DNA of 64,000 nt from Closterium sp. Naga37s-1 (GCA_947471745.1 CANJKZ010000774.1:4438001-4502000); one strand, 5' to 3'; positions 32,901 through 43,660 are shown, numbered from the stretch's first letter. Numbers and translations are program-made. The notes: a model not told the origin generated them from the letters alone.

Positions 32901-33467
32901 GCCGCTAAGAGGGTGTTGAGCTACTTGTGCAGTACTTTGGGCATGGGGCTCGTGCTTGGAGGACGGGGTCCAGTGGTCCTCACTGGACACGCAGACGCTT
33001 CTTGGGTTGAAGACTTGGCTACGTAGCGGTCGTCACAGGGTTACAAGTTCAGCCTTGGTTCTGGCTCTATTTCTTGGCGGTCTACCCGGTCGTCTTCTCT
33101 TCTCAGTTCCAGTTGTGAGGCTGAGATCTACGCAGAGGCCATGGCTGCACAGGAGTTACGCTGGCTCACCTACCTGCTGACCGACTTGGGAGAGCGGCCT
33201 CGTTCTTCTCCAGTTTTGTACGTAGACAACAAGGCCATGATTGCCTTGTGTCAAGAGCAAAGACTGGAGCACAGAATGAAGCACATTGCTCTGCGTTACT
33301 TCCTTGCTCGAGAGTTGCAGCGGCGTGGTCAGCTTCATCTTGCTTACATGGCCACTCGGGCCAACACTGCTGATATATTCACTAAGGCACTTCAGTCTGG
33401 TGATCATCAGCGTTTCTGTACTGTGTTAGGGCTTGTGCCTACTTTGCCTCACTTGCTCACTGCATGA
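29997..33467 (+). pseudogene. Element B integrase end, linker, RT and RNase H
   Basis: The integrase C-terminus (VGDASVFRVWG) and a Pro-rich tail lead into the repetitive linker (30360-31172, GGAEPGGAE then GAGGTGAGG). RT follows, with SLDFSTAFLQGSLHEE and a mutated active site YVDN (AAC at 32493-32495), then RNase H (HADASWVED, SCEAEIYAEAMAAQELR, YVDNKAM, TADIFTKAL). TAG codons interrupt at about 30340, 32323 (Trp), 32579 and 33024 (Gln). Ends LLTA at 33467. Confidence 0.83.
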
Positions 33468-33682
33468 CTTTGCTTGTACTGTGATCTATATATATACCTG
33501 CATGCTTCCTCTTGCTAGGCTATGATCATTGTACTGTTTGTTCTCTTTTATATAACTCTGCATGTGAACTGGCCTTGTGGCCATTTGCTTGTGCTCGGAA
33601 TGTGTGGTGACTTCGTGATCCACCCTGAGCTTGCTTTGCTTTTCTTGACTGGTCTTGTGACCACTTGTTCTCCCCCACTTTA

Positions 33683-33694
33683 CCTATGGGGGTG
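33683..33694 (+). other. Element B polypurine tract
   Basis: CCTATGGGGGTG directly before TGTCAAAAC. The same word precedes the middle LTR and, on the minus strand, the D 3' LTR. Confidence 0.7.
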
Positions 33695-33828
33695 TGTCAA
33701 AACTGTTATAGTGCTTACTTTGTGTAGGCTGTAGTGGGGTAGCCCATAAAGGGGTACAACCCAATTAGGGTTAGTACTTGTACTCAACTTCTTTTCAATC
33801 CAATCATTCTTGTTCCATAGTTCAGACA
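33695..33828 (+). repeat. Element B 3' LTR (134 bp)
   Basis: Partner of 26337-26469 with five differences (one inserted A in CATAAAGGGG). Ends TTCAGACA. Confidence 0.92.
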
Positions 33829-34191
33829 GCAGAGTGCATATCTGTACCCGTCACAGCGAACCTAATCAAGAAGTGGAGGCGCATTTGTCGTCGCACAACT
33901 TGAAGTCGCAATCGAGTCACCAATTCTTGCCAACACTACTTTTCGCGCCTCGGGAGAGCATCTCCCGTCGCGATTCTCCTCCTCGCGAATCGCAACCATG
34001 ATTCGTGACGCGATTCCACGAAATGTGGGGATGTCCAGCCTTTGCTTACAGCTTACGACTATAAATATGCCCCTAATCTCTTCCCAAAACAGCAGCAACT
34101 CTTCTGAGGTCACGCCATTTGACCAGCCACCTTCCATCTATCGTCCTAAACTCAGCCATTGCCGGCGCCATTGCCCCAGTTTCCTGCCACC
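33829..34191 (+). other. CRP3 5' flank, duplicated from CRP2
   Basis: Homologous to 20465-20838 with a few substitutions and a short deletion (near 33920). Homology begins exactly at the LTR end. A TATA box is kept at 34060-34067. It shows that CRP3 arose by duplication including the promoter. Confidence 0.85.
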
Positions 34192-34485
34192 ATGAAGACT
34201 TTCGCGCTCCTCTCTGGGCTGGTTCTGTTGTCCGCACTCCTCGCCATAACTTCAGCTGCGGAGGAGAATGCAGTTTTTGCGTTCGATGCCACTCCAGCTA
34301 TGCCTGTTAAGCCTCTCGTGCCGAATTATACAGGGTTTAGGACGCCAAGCAGTTTCGATCCTGTAAAGACCATCTCTGCTGATTTCGTGATTGTTTATTG
34401 AAATGCGTGACACAAAGCATGTTTCTACATTTTTCATCACCTGACACCTATTTCCTTGGAATTCCCGTACTGTGTTCTCACAGAG

Positions 34486-34490
34486 GATGC
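34486..34490 (+). repeat. Element C target-site duplication, left
   Basis: GATGC, repeated at 41950-41954. The uninterrupted CRP2 has a single GATGCCTCTGCG at the same point. Confidence 0.95.
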
Positions 34491-34622
34491 TGTCAAACTT
34501 ATATGGTGCTTACACTATGTAGGCTATAGTGGGGTAGCCCATAAGGGGTACAACCCAATTAGGGTTAGTACTTGTACCCAACATTCTGTTCAATCCATCA
34601 TTCTTGTTCAGTTGTTTCAACA
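34491..34622 (+). repeat. Element C 5' LTR (132 bp)
   Basis: TGTCAAACTTATATGG... to ...GTTGTTTCAACA. It differs from the 3' LTR at about four of 105 shared bases. Confidence 0.92.
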
Positions 34623-34676
34623 TGGTTTCAGAGCAGGTCCTTCCTTAGTACCGACTTTTTTTTAGGGCCCACCACA
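34623..34676 (+). promoter_or_regulatory. Element C PBS, decayed hairpin and GGGCCC box
   Basis: TGGTTTCAGAGCAGG, then GGTCCT-TCCTT-AGTACC (one mismatch in the stem), then TAGGGCCCACC. Confidence 0.7.
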
Positions 34677-35395
34677 GCGCTGCCCCACTAGCTGCCTTGC
34701 CGCCCTGCCCTACCTGACGTGCCGCCCTGCTGGCCCGTGCGCCGCCCTTTGCTAGCCCGTCGCGCCGCCCCTTACAGCCCGCGCGCCGCCTTTAGCAGCC
34801 CGCTCGCCGCCCCTACAGCACGCTCGCCACCCCAGCAGCCAGCGTGCCGCCCCTGTAGCCCGCTCGCCGCCCCTACAGCCCGCTCGCTGCTCGCCTGCGG
34901 CCCGCTTGCCGCCCCTGCAGCCCGCTCGCCACCCGCTTGCGGCCCTCTTGCCGCCCCTTGCAGCCCGCGACCGCTCTCTGGTGGCCCGCTCGCCGCCCCT
35001 TGCAGCCCGCTCGCGGCCCGTTGCAGCCTGCGCGCCGCCCCTTCCAGCCCGCTTGCCGCCCCTTGCAGCCCGCTCGCCGCCCCGTGCAGCATGCGCGCCG
35101 CCCCTTGCAGCCCACTCGCCGCCCCTTGCGGCCCACTCGCCGCCCCTTGCAGCCCGCGCGCTGCCCTCTGGCAGCTCGATCGCCGCCCCTTGCAGCCCGC
35201 TTGCTGCCCTCTGGCAGTCCGCTCGCCGCCCCTTGCAGCCCGCGCACCGCCCTCTGGCAGCCCGCTCGCCGCCCTTTCTGCTGGCCGCCCTAGCCGTGCG
35301 CCGCCCTGCCCTGCCCCGTGCACTTTCCTCGTGCTCGCGCGCCACCATACCTGTGTGCTTCTCTGCTAGTCGCATGCCACCCTACTCTGCTTGCT
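34677..35395. repeat. Element C leader minisatellite
   Basis: GCCCGCTCGCCGCCCCTTGCAGCCC-type units, about 700 bp, like the leader of B. ORFs on both strands here are repeat artefacts. Confidence 0.85.
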
Positions 35396-35858
35396 ATGGC
35401 TTCTCTCAGTGTACTCACGTTCGATCATGAAGGCCATCCGATCCAGTTCGATACGTGGCTCGACAACTTACAGCTGTATGTACTTAGCGATTCTAGAGAC
35501 AGTGTTTCGTTGTTTGACCACACCTCTGGAGCCTCTCTCGCCCCTCCCGCCACAGCTGACAGTGCGACTCGCTCACAGTGGCTTACCCGTGACGATGCTG
35601 CTCGCTTAGCCGTTTGCAACCATCTGCCGTTAGCCGAACGCGCTCACTTTGGTCAGCAGAAGATTGCTAAGGCCCTGTACGACGCTGTAGTCGCTCGTTA
35701 CTCTTCCCCTGCCATTGCTGCTCTCGGCCACCTTATACTGCCCGACCTGTTTCTCGAGCTGTCAGCCTTTGCCACAGTCGAGGACCTCGTTACCCACCTT
35801 CGCACTAGCCTCGCTCGCTACCGCTCTGCCCTCCCAGCCAAGTTCCTAGACAGGACCC
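35396..35858 (+). pseudogene. Element C gag, N-terminal part
   Basis: MASLSVLTFDHEG through PAKFLDRT, equivalent to B residues 1-155. Open until it runs into the solo LTR at 35859. It then ends QN/K-TAG inside the insertion. Confidence 0.85.
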
Positions 35859-36061
35859 TGTCAAAATAGTAGGTGAGCCAAGGCTTAGGAGGAACCGTAG
35901 CCAAGGTGAATGTCGAGAGGAAAAGTAGAGAAGGGATGTTTGCACTATAGGAAAAACAGTACATATAGGCAAGAGATAGGGGTGCACCACCAACAAAGTA
36001 TGAACCTACACTACAGTTAATGCAAAGGACAGTTTATATAAAATATGTTTTCAACAGACCC
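35854..36061 (+). mobile_element. 198-bp solo LTR in element C gag (35859-36056), TSD GACCC
   Basis: TGTCAAAATAGTAGG... to ...ATGTTTTCAACA, TG/CA ends, flanked by GACCC at 35854-35858 and 36057-36061. There is no internal sequence. It resembles the short-LTR family only at its ends, so it represents a further copia family not otherwise present here. Confidence 0.88.
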
Positions 36062-36086
36062 CCCCCCCCCCCCCCCCCCCCCCCCC
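36059..36086. repeat. C28 homopolymer in element C gag
   Basis: 28 consecutive C immediately after the solo LTR and before GATGTACATC, the point where B has C5. It may reflect slippage in the C-rich target. Confidence 0.9.
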
Positions 36087-36087
36087 G

Positions 36088-36642
36088 ATGTACATCACTC
36101 TCTACTTCATAGTCACACGCCTCCCTGACTCTCTTTGCGCAGTCAAAGACCACTTTCTCGCTCTTGACCCCACCGACCTCACTGACGACCTGCTCGAGAA
36201 GCACCTCCTTGCAGCTAAGACTAGTGTGGTCGCTGTAGGTGCTGCTCGTGGCACTCCTCGCACACCATTCTTTGAGGGGTGCTCCCCCTCCCCCCTTGCC
36301 CCCTCCTACGCTTCTGCTGCTGCTGTTGACATCCTTGGTGTTGAGGATGTGTGGGCTGCTTCTGCTCTTAGTGGGAAGCGCCGCAGCGGCAAGGGCAAGG
36401 GTGGCAACAGTGGTGGCGGTGGTAGTGGGGGTGGTGGTGGTGTAGGCTGTGGAGGCGGTGGAGGTGGTGGAGGTGGTGGCAGCGGTGGGAGTGGTGGCGG
36501 GAGTCGGGGCTTTGGTGGCAGCGGTGGGGGTGGGGGTGGCGGTGGTGGCAGCAGTGGGAGTGGTGGCGGCAGCAGTGGTGGCGGTCAAGGTGGAGCTGTT
36601 CAGAGGGGAGGTTCTGGCGGTGGCCAGAGGCAGCAGCAGTAG
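36088..36642 (+). pseudogene. Element C gag, C-terminal part
   Basis: MYITLYFIVTRL, LLEKHLLAAKTSVVAVG, then a long Gly/Ser stretch (about residues 105-175), ending QRQQQ-TAG, where Gln (CAG) is expected. Confidence 0.85.
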
Positions 36643-38500
36643 GGTAAGAGCGAGACCCCTACGCCTCAGCAGCTTCGTGACTGGTTTGCTTAGCGTGGGG
36701 CGTCTGGGGGTAGTGTTCGTTGCCCATATGTCATTCTCACAAGTGACCGCGCCGGTCAGACATGCGGGAAGCTTCACACTGAGCACCGCTGCTTCTCCTG
36801 CCTTGACGACGCTTGGCGCGCAGAGTTTGGAGACGAGGCTGAGCGCCCCTGCTGGGCAGAGCTGCTTAGGTCTGGAGTTGATATCTTTGCTCTTGACTAT
36901 GATGCTATCCTTGCTGCCATGTATGCCTTGTCTGTTAGTGCTGAGGGTGACTGTTACCTGTGTGTGCTGCCCGACCCAGGTATAGAGGCTGCAGCTCTAG
37001 GTGCTAGTGAGTCTGCTCTCCCTAGTACTGCGCCTGCTGAGGCCTAGCACACCTTTACGCTTGAATCAGGTGCTTCCCGTTGTTTCTTTTGCGACAGTAC
37101 CACCCTCACTCCACTCCCTGCACCTGTTCCGATCAGACTGGTTGACCCCTCAGTGGGCCCAGTTCTTGCCCGTTCTTCCACTGTTCTCCCGTGTCCGGCG
37201 GTTCCGTCCGGCTCACTCTCAGGTCTTCACCTCCCCTTGTTCTCTACAAACTTGGTGAGTACCGCTGCCCTCCAGGATGCGATGGTCACTACCACCACTC
37301 CTGGGGGTCAGCGTGTGTCGATCTGCACGTGTACACGGACGGGCCGTCACCTGGCCACGTTCACCCGTCGGCCTGGGTCGAGTCTGTACACACTGACTCC
37401 TGAGCCTCCTCAGGTAGCTGTGTTTGCTCAGGTATCCGCGTCAGGTCCAGTAGCAGCCCCCTGCTTGTGTCGCCTCCTGTCGCACCAGACTCTCCTGTGG
37501 CACCACCACCTTGTTCACCCCTCCTTGCAACGCCTTCGTGGCATGCACTCCCGCCTCCTTGTTTCTGGTCTTCCTAGGTCTCTGCCTCCCCTCCCACCCT
37601 CGCCTGCCCCGCCCTGCCTTCCTTGCGCCGAGGGGCGGCAGCGCGCCGCTCCTCACTCCTCGTTTCCCCCGACGACAGCTCCCCTGCAGACTCTCCACAT
37701 GGACGTGTGGGGCCCAGCCTGCGTCAGTGGACAGGACCACGAGCACTACTTCCTGCTGGTCGTTGACGAATACAAGCGTTACACCACAGTCTTCCCCTTG
37801 CGCAGCAAGGGTGAGGTCCCTGATGTCTTGATGCCTTGGATCCGCGCAGTCCATCTCCAGCTCCGCGAGCGGTTCCGTGAGGACCTTCCTGTCCTGCGTC
37901 TGCACTCTGACAGAGATGGTGAGTTCTCCTCCGACCTCTTGCGGGAATTTTGTCGTGGGGAGGGCATCCTCCAATCGTTCACACTTCCGGCCGCCCCGCA
38001 GCAAAATGGGATTGCTGAGTGCCGCATTGGCTTAGTCATGGAGGTGGCTCGTACCTCCATGATCCATGCGATTGCTCCCCATTTTCTGTGGCCGTTTGCG
38101 GTCCAGTACGTTGCGCATCAGCTCAACCTTTGGCCCCGTGTCTCCTTGCCGGAGACCTCGCCTACACTGCGTTGGACGGGGAAGGTTGGCGATGCGTAGG
38201 TGATCCGGGTCTGGGGCTCTCGGGCCTTTGTTTGCGATACTTCCGCGGACAAGCTCTCCCCCCGCGCTATTCCCTGCGTCTTCCTTGGCTTTCCCCATGA
38301 CTCGCCTGGCTGGTAGTTTTACCACCCCACCTCGCGTCGTGTCCTCCCCACTCAGGACGTCACGTTTGACAAGTCAGCTCCCTTTTACCATCTCTTCCCC
38401 TACCGCACTGCCCCTCTCCCCCCCCCCCCCCCGCCACTTTTCTTTGCTCCAGGTCCCCCTCCGATAGACCCCCTCCCCCCTCAAGGTCCTGCTCCCTCAA
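36643..38500 (+). pseudogene. Element C zinc motif, protease and integrase
   Basis: The zinc motif CPYVI...CGKLH...C is kept. The protease Asp is Glu (LESGASRCFF, GAA 37063-37065), with a TAG just before it. The integrase DDE residues are all present (MDVWG, HSDRDGEF, QQNGIAE); the 37153-38199 frame is open across pre-integrase and core. TAG follows at GDA-stop (about 38198), and at about 38313 Trp has become TAG. Confidence 0.82.
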
Positions 38501-38502
38501 GT

Positions 38503-39390
38503 GTGTCTCAGGTCGACCCACTCCCCGGGACTGTGCGTGTCGAGGTCGGTGTAGACTCAGGTGCTGCTAGAGGTGCTGCGACTGGGGGTGATGCGTCTGG
38601 GGGTGCTGAGCCTGCGCGTGCGGAGCCTGGGGGTGCTGAGTCTGAGGGTGCAGAGTCTGGGGGTGCTGAGCCTGGGGTTGAGGAGCCTGGGGGTACTGAG
38701 CCTAAGGGTGCGGAGCTTGGGGGTGCTGAGTCTGAGGGTACGGAGTCTAGGGGTGCTGAGCCTCAGGGTACTACGTCTGCTGGAGGTCCTGCGGGTGCCT
38801 CGCCACGACTGTATCCCCGACGGGAGCCTCTCTCACCGCAGCAGTTGCGCGAGTGTTTTTCTCAGCGCACACGCCTTTGGAGTGGCGTTGCAGGAGCTGG
38901 AGGCTCTGCCGCTGGAGGCACTGGAGCTAGTGGTACTGGAGCTACTCTTCTTGGAGGTGCTGGAGTTACTACTAGAGCTGGAGGTACAGGAGGTGCTGGA
39001 GCTGCAGGTCCTGGAGGTGCTCGTACTAGAGGTACTGGAGCTGCAGGAGCTGGTGGTATTGGAGGCGCTGGAGCTGGAGACCCTGGAGCTGGAGGCACTT
39101 GCGCTGGAGGCGCTGGAGCTGGAGGAGCTGGAGCTGGAGACCCTGGCGCTGGAGGCGATGGAGCTGGAGGCACTGACGGTGGAGGAGCTGGAGCTGGAGG
39201 CACTGGAGCTAGAGACTCTGGAGCTGGAGACACTGGAGCTGGAGGAGCTGGAGCTAGAGACCCTGGAGCTAGAGGCACTGGAGCTGGAGGCGTTGGAGCT
39301 GGAGGCACTGGAGCTGGAGACCCTGGAGCTGGAGGTGCTGGCGCTGGGGGTGCTGGAGTTGGCAGTACTGGTGCTGGAGGCACTATGTAG
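38503..39390 (+). repeat. Element C integrase-RT linker (repetitive coding)
   Basis: About 295 codons open: AEPGGAESEG units then [18 protein letters not shown] units. It ends GGTM-TAG. The unit length and order differ between elements, so the linker evolves by repeat expansion. Confidence 0.75.
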
Positions 39391-41678
39391 CGGCGACCGT
39401 TTTTCGTTCCGCCACCGCCGTCGTCTCTGCCGCCACCTGACTCGGTCCTTCGCCAGGTTCTTTGTCTCTCGTCTTCTACTGGCCTTCCACCTAGCTTACT
39501 GTGTCCACCGCCTCACCAGTCGCAGCCACAGTTACAGCCAGACTCCCCACTGCCTGCTCCTTCTCCTTACGCTGAGCAGACAGACTCTTTTACATAGCGT
39601 CATGAGCCTGAGTCTTGTCCTGCCTCACCTGTTTGCACTGTTCGCACTGGTCGTCGTGTTCCTCGTCCGCATCCTCCTCCTGTACCCGGCACTCACATTA
39701 TTGCACTTCGTCCTTCCTCTGTTCCACTGCGAGATCCCCTGCCGCCTCCTCCTGCGTCCTTTTTTCCGCACGTTCCTGACCCTGTGTCTGACTTAGCTCG
39801 TGCTGCTAGTCCTAATGTCCCACGTCTTCTAGCCACTGTTGTCACTGACCCTTCGTTTGAGTCCATTGATGCGTCTGCCCTATTTGCTAAGCTTGTTGAC
39901 TTTGCTGCCGCCTTTCGTCTCGACTACGCCGCTAGTCTTGCTGCTGAGTCTGATTGTCCTCCGTCCGTCGGGGGTGAGTGTGCTCTTGGCAAGATCGTTC
40001 TTGAGGACAGGCAGGAGGAATTTGAGTGTCTTGCATCTGCTGTACCTCATCTCGTGGCCATGTTGCTTGCACCTGAGGGAGACCCGGATGCACCACACAT
40101 CCCGGCCCCGCGCTCTTACGCAGAGGCGATTACGGGTCCCTACTCCTCTCAATGGCAGATAGCCATGGACGTAGAGATGGCATCCTGGAAGTCCACAGGC
40201 ACCTACGTTGACGCAGTTCCCCCTTCTGAGGCGAACATAGTCGATGGCATGTGGATTTTCAGGGTGAAGCGGCCGCCGGGTTCTCCGCCTGTCTTCAAGG
40301 TTTGTTACCTTACACGAGGCTTCAGACCGACAAGGAGTTGAGTTCTTCCAGACCTTCTCCCCTACCCCGAAGATGACTACTCTTCGTGTGTTGCTGCACG
40401 TCGCCGCTCAGCGTGACTACGAGCTGCACTCTCTTGACTTCAACACTGCTTTCTTGCAGGGCAGCCTGCACGAGGAGATCTGGTCACGCTGCCCACCTGG
40501 CTTCATTGGGTTGTTTCCTGCAGGTACCCAGTGGAGCCTCCGGAGGCCATTCTACGGTCTCCGTCAGGCGCCTCGCGAGTGGCACGACACAGTGAGGACG
40601 ACACTTGCGGATCTTGGGTGTGCTCCTTCGACTACTGACCCGTCGCTGTTTCTACGCACCGACACTTTGCTGCCGCCGTTCTACGTCCTCGTGTACATCG
40701 ACAACTTGGTCTTTGTCACTGCTGACACTGAGGCACTGGCCCTTGTGAAGTCGGAGCTGCAGAAAAGACACACCTGCACTGGCCTGGGTGGGCTGCGCAG
40801 CTATCATGGCTTGCAGATCCCCGGGACAGAGCACGGTGCACCATCACCCTGACTCAGTCATACATGGTGCACCAGGTCCTTCAGCACTTCGGCTTCCGGT
40901 ACTCCTCGCCACAGTCCACCCCTCTGCCTACCGGTCACTCGCTCTCAGCTCCACCTTCGGACGAGTCCGTAGAGCCGAGTGTCCCATATCCAGAGCTTGT
41001 GGGCTACCTCATCTACGTGATGACCTGCACTCGACCTGACCTTGCCTGCCCTCTTAGCATCCTGACACGCTACGTTGCGCCTGGGAGACACCGACCAAAG
41101 CATTGGGAGGCCGCTAAGAGGGTGTTGCGCTACTTGTGAAGTACTTCGGGCATGGGGCTCATGCTTAGAGGACGGGGTCCAGTTGTCCTCACTGGACACG
41201 CGCAGACGCTTCTTGGGTTGACGACTTGGGTACGCAGCGGTCGTCACAGGGTTACACCTTCAGCCTTGGCTCCGACTCTGTTTCTTGGCGGTCTACCCGC
41301 TCGTATTCTGTTCTCAGTTCCAGTTGTGAGGCTGAGATCTACGCAGGGGCCATGGCTGCACAGGAGTTACGCTGGCTCAGCTACCTGCTGACCGACTTGG
41401 GAGAGCGGCCTCGTTCTTCTCCAGTTTTGTACGTAGACAACAAGGCCATGATTGCCTTGTGTCAGGAGCATAGACTGGAGCACATAACAAAGCACATTGC
41501 TCTACGTTGCTTCCTTGCTCGAGAGTTGCAGCAGCGTGGTCAACTTCGTCTTGCTTACGTGGCCACTTGGGCCAACACTGCTGATATATTCACCAAGGCA
41601 CTTCAGTCTGGTGATAATCAGCGTTTCTGTAATGTTTTAGGCCTTGTGCCTATTTTGCCTCACTTGCTCACTTCGTGA
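39391..41678 (+). pseudogene. Element C reverse transcriptase-RNase H
   Basis: RT lead GDPDAPHIPAPRSYAEAITG, then a frameshift near 40325 (RGFRPTRS). SLDFNTAFLQGSLHEE follows, with active site YIDN (AAC 40703-40705) instead of YVDD. A second frame change occurs near 40817. RNase H (SCEAEIYAGAMAAQELR, YVDNKAM, TADIFTKAL) is in good order to LLTS at 41678. Confidence 0.82.
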
Positions 41679-41842
41679 CTTTGCTTATACTGTGATCCAT
41701 ATATTTAGCTGCATGCTTACACTTGCTAGGGTATGATCATTGTACTGGTTGTTCTCTTTTATATAACTCGGCATGTGAACTAGCCTTGTGGCCTTTTGCT
41801 TGTGCTCGGAATGTGTGGTGACTTCGTGATCCACCCTGAGCA

Positions 41843-41949
41843 TGTGTAGGCTATAGTGGGGTAGCCCATAAGGGGTACAACCTAATTAGGGTTAGTACTT
41901 GTACCCAACTTTCTGTTCAATCCATCATTCTCGTTCATTTGTTTCAACA
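41843..41949 (+). repeat. Element C 3' LTR, 5' end deleted
   Basis: Begins at TGTGTAGGCTATAG, lacking about the first 27 bp and the polypurine tract upstream. Ends GTTTCAACA at the GATGC duplication (41950-41954). Confidence 0.9.
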
Positions 41950-42282
41950 GATGCCTCTGCGGTGGGGGAAAGTACGCACGTCTTGACTCATGTTGAAGCC
42001 CCGGGCCCGACGTGCACGGAGGAATGTATGAAAAAACAGCGAGGAATGCATGAGGGATCATATGTGCGCGATGGACGAGTGCAAGGAGTACAAGCGCTTC
42101 AAGATCTGCAAGTTCCCCCCAAGATGCCGATGCCGAAGCCGCCGCCGCCTCCCTGCGAGAAGCTGTGCAAGATGCTTTATGATCACTGCAAGGAGCAAAA
42201 CAAGGGCACCTGCGGGATGAAGTACAACACCTGCATTACGATCAACTGCGTTTAGTGAAATTCGGAGCACGTTTCAAGGCTA

Positions 42283-42411
42283 TGTCAAACTATATGTTTG
42301 CGTTCTCTCTAGGCTATAGTGGCTTAACCTACAAGGCATACAAGACTTTAGGGTTAGTACTTGTACCCAACTCATTCATAGTTCATTCAAACCTGCACAG
42401 TGATTCTGACA
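42283..42411 (+). repeat. Element E 5' LTR (129 bp)
   Basis: TGTCAAACTATATGTTTG... to ...TGATTCTGACA. It shares the family blocks GGCTATAGTGG and AGGGTTAGTACTTGTACCC. Confidence 0.9.
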
Positions 42412-42454
42412 TGGTATTCAGAGCAGGAAACCTGTTAGGTTTATAGGGCCCACC
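42412..42454 (+). promoter_or_regulatory. Element E PBS, hairpin and GGGCCC box
   Basis: TGGTATTCAGAGCAGG (one extra T against TGGTATCAGAGC), inverted repeat AAACCT-GTT-AGGTTT (42428-42442), then GGGCCCACC (42446-42454). The stem bases differ from A/B/F but still pair. Confidence 0.75.
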
Positions 42455-42529
42455 GAAAGTTCCGCTCATTCCTGCCCTTGCGCTGTCCGGCCCTGCTCGC
42501 ACAGTGTTGCGCTGCCCTTCAGCTACTCG

Positions 42530-43660
42530 CACTGCCCGCCCCCCGCACGTCGCGCCCTGCTGCAGCCCACGCGTCGCGCCCTGCTGCCCTGCGCATCGCG
42601 CCCTGTTGCAGTCAACGCGTCGTGCCCTACTGCAGCCAGCGCGTCCCTTTCTGCTGCCCTGCGCGTCGCGCCCTGCTGCAGCCAGCGCGTCGCGCCCTGC
42701 TGCCCTGCGTGTCGCGCCCTGCTGCAGCCAGCGCGTCGCGCTCTGCTGCCCTGCGCGTCGCGCCCTGCTGCAGCCAGCGCGTCGCGCCCTGCTACTGCCA
42801 GCGCGTTGCGCTCTGCTGCTCCCCGCGTCACGCCCTGCTGCAGCCCGCACGTCGTACCCTGCTGCCCTGCGCGTCGCGCCATGCTGCCCTGCACGTCGCG
42901 CCCTGTTGCAGTCAGCGCGTCGTGCCCTACTGCAGCCAGCGAGTCCCGCTCTGCTGCCTTGCGCGTCGCGCCCTGCTGCAGCCAGCGCGTCGTGCCCTGC
43001 TGCCATGCGTGCCGCGCCCTGTTGCCCTGCGCGTCGCGCCCTGCTGCAGCCAGCGCGTCGCGCCCTACTGCAGCCAGCGCGTCGCGCTCTGCTGCCCTGT
43101 GCGTCGCGCCCTGCTGCAGCCAGTGCGTCGCGCCCTGCTGCAGCCAGCGCGTTGCGCTCTGCTGCCCCGCGCGTCGCGCCCTGCTGCAGCCCACACGTCG
43201 CGCCCTGCTGCCCTGCGCGTCGCACCCAGCTGCAGCCAGCGCGCCGCGCCCTACTGCAGCCTGCGCGTCGCGCCCTGCTGCAGCCAGCGCGTCATGCCCT
43301 ACTATAGCCAGCGCGTCGCGCCCTGCTGCCCTGCGCGTCGCGCCCTGCTGCAGCCAATGCATCACGCCCTACTGCAGCCAGCGCGTCGCGCTCTGCTGCC
43401 CTACGCGTCGCGCCCTGCTGCAGCCAGTGCGTTGCGCTATGCTGCCCCGCGCGTCGCGCCCTGCTGCAGCCAGCGCGTCGCGCCCTACTGCAGCCCGCGC
43501 GTTGCGCCCTGCTGCCCTGCACAGCGCGCGCCCTGCTGCCCTGTCCACCGCGCGCCCTGCCTTGTAGCCCGCGGCGCGCCCTGCTTGGTCGAGCCGAGCC
43601 GCCCAACCCGAGCCGCCCTGGCCAACCCGAGTCGCGCCGCCCTACCTCGATCACCAGCCC
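42530..43660. repeat. Element E leader minisatellite
   Basis: About 1.1 kb of CGCGTCGCGCCCTGCTGCAGCCAG-type units of 21-24 bp alternating with GCCCTGCGCGTCGCGCC. ORFs on both strands (for example 42478-44034) are Cys/Ala/Pro repeat artefacts, not genes. Confidence 0.88.

Larger units (their letters stand above)
26337..33828 (+). mobile_element. Element B: near full-length copia in tandem with A
   Basis: LTR 26337-26469, PBS, leader, gag-protease-integrase, linker, RT-RNase H, polypurine tract, LTR 33695-33828. The two LTRs differ at about five positions (about 96 percent identical). The left LTR doubles as the 3' LTR of A. The right flank is GCAGA, which starts CRP3 5' DNA homologous to 20465. 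Pol is inactivated at protease, integrase and RT active sites. Confidence 0.93.
34491..41949 (+). mobile_element. Element C: copia inserted in CRP3 exon 2
   Basis: 5' LTR 34491-34622, PBS, leader, gag (split by a solo LTR), protease, integrase, linker, RT, RNase H and a 3' LTR lacking its first bases (about 41843-41949). A deletion removed the polypurine tract with the LTR start. TSD GATGC on both sides. Same strand as the host gene. Multiple stops and dead active sites. Confidence 0.95.
34192..42255 (+). pseudogene. CRP3: dead Cys-rich gene split by copia C
   Basis: Paralogue of CRP2. Exon 1 is 34192-34306; the start of exon 2 is 34484-34490; the rest of exon 2 (41955-42255) lies after element C. 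Breaks seen: the splice donor GT is TT (34307), a 7.46-kb copia sits seven bases into exon 2, an extra A in an A run (about 42030) shifts the frame, about 28 bp of the central Cys region is lost, and the frame returns near 42120. The last half keeps perfect family spacing, C-x3-C-x6-C-x7-C-x6-C-x4-C, so it decayed from a working gene. It cannot produce a normal protein. Confidence 0.88.

Noticed and set aside
42267..42282. 16-bp near match (GCACGTTTCAAGGCTA) to 55015-55030 at the end of the DIRS-like frame
   Set aside because: Considered as a displaced TSD of E, but 16-mers with one mismatch are expected many times by chance in 64 kb, and the DIRS-like reading frame runs straight through the second copy.
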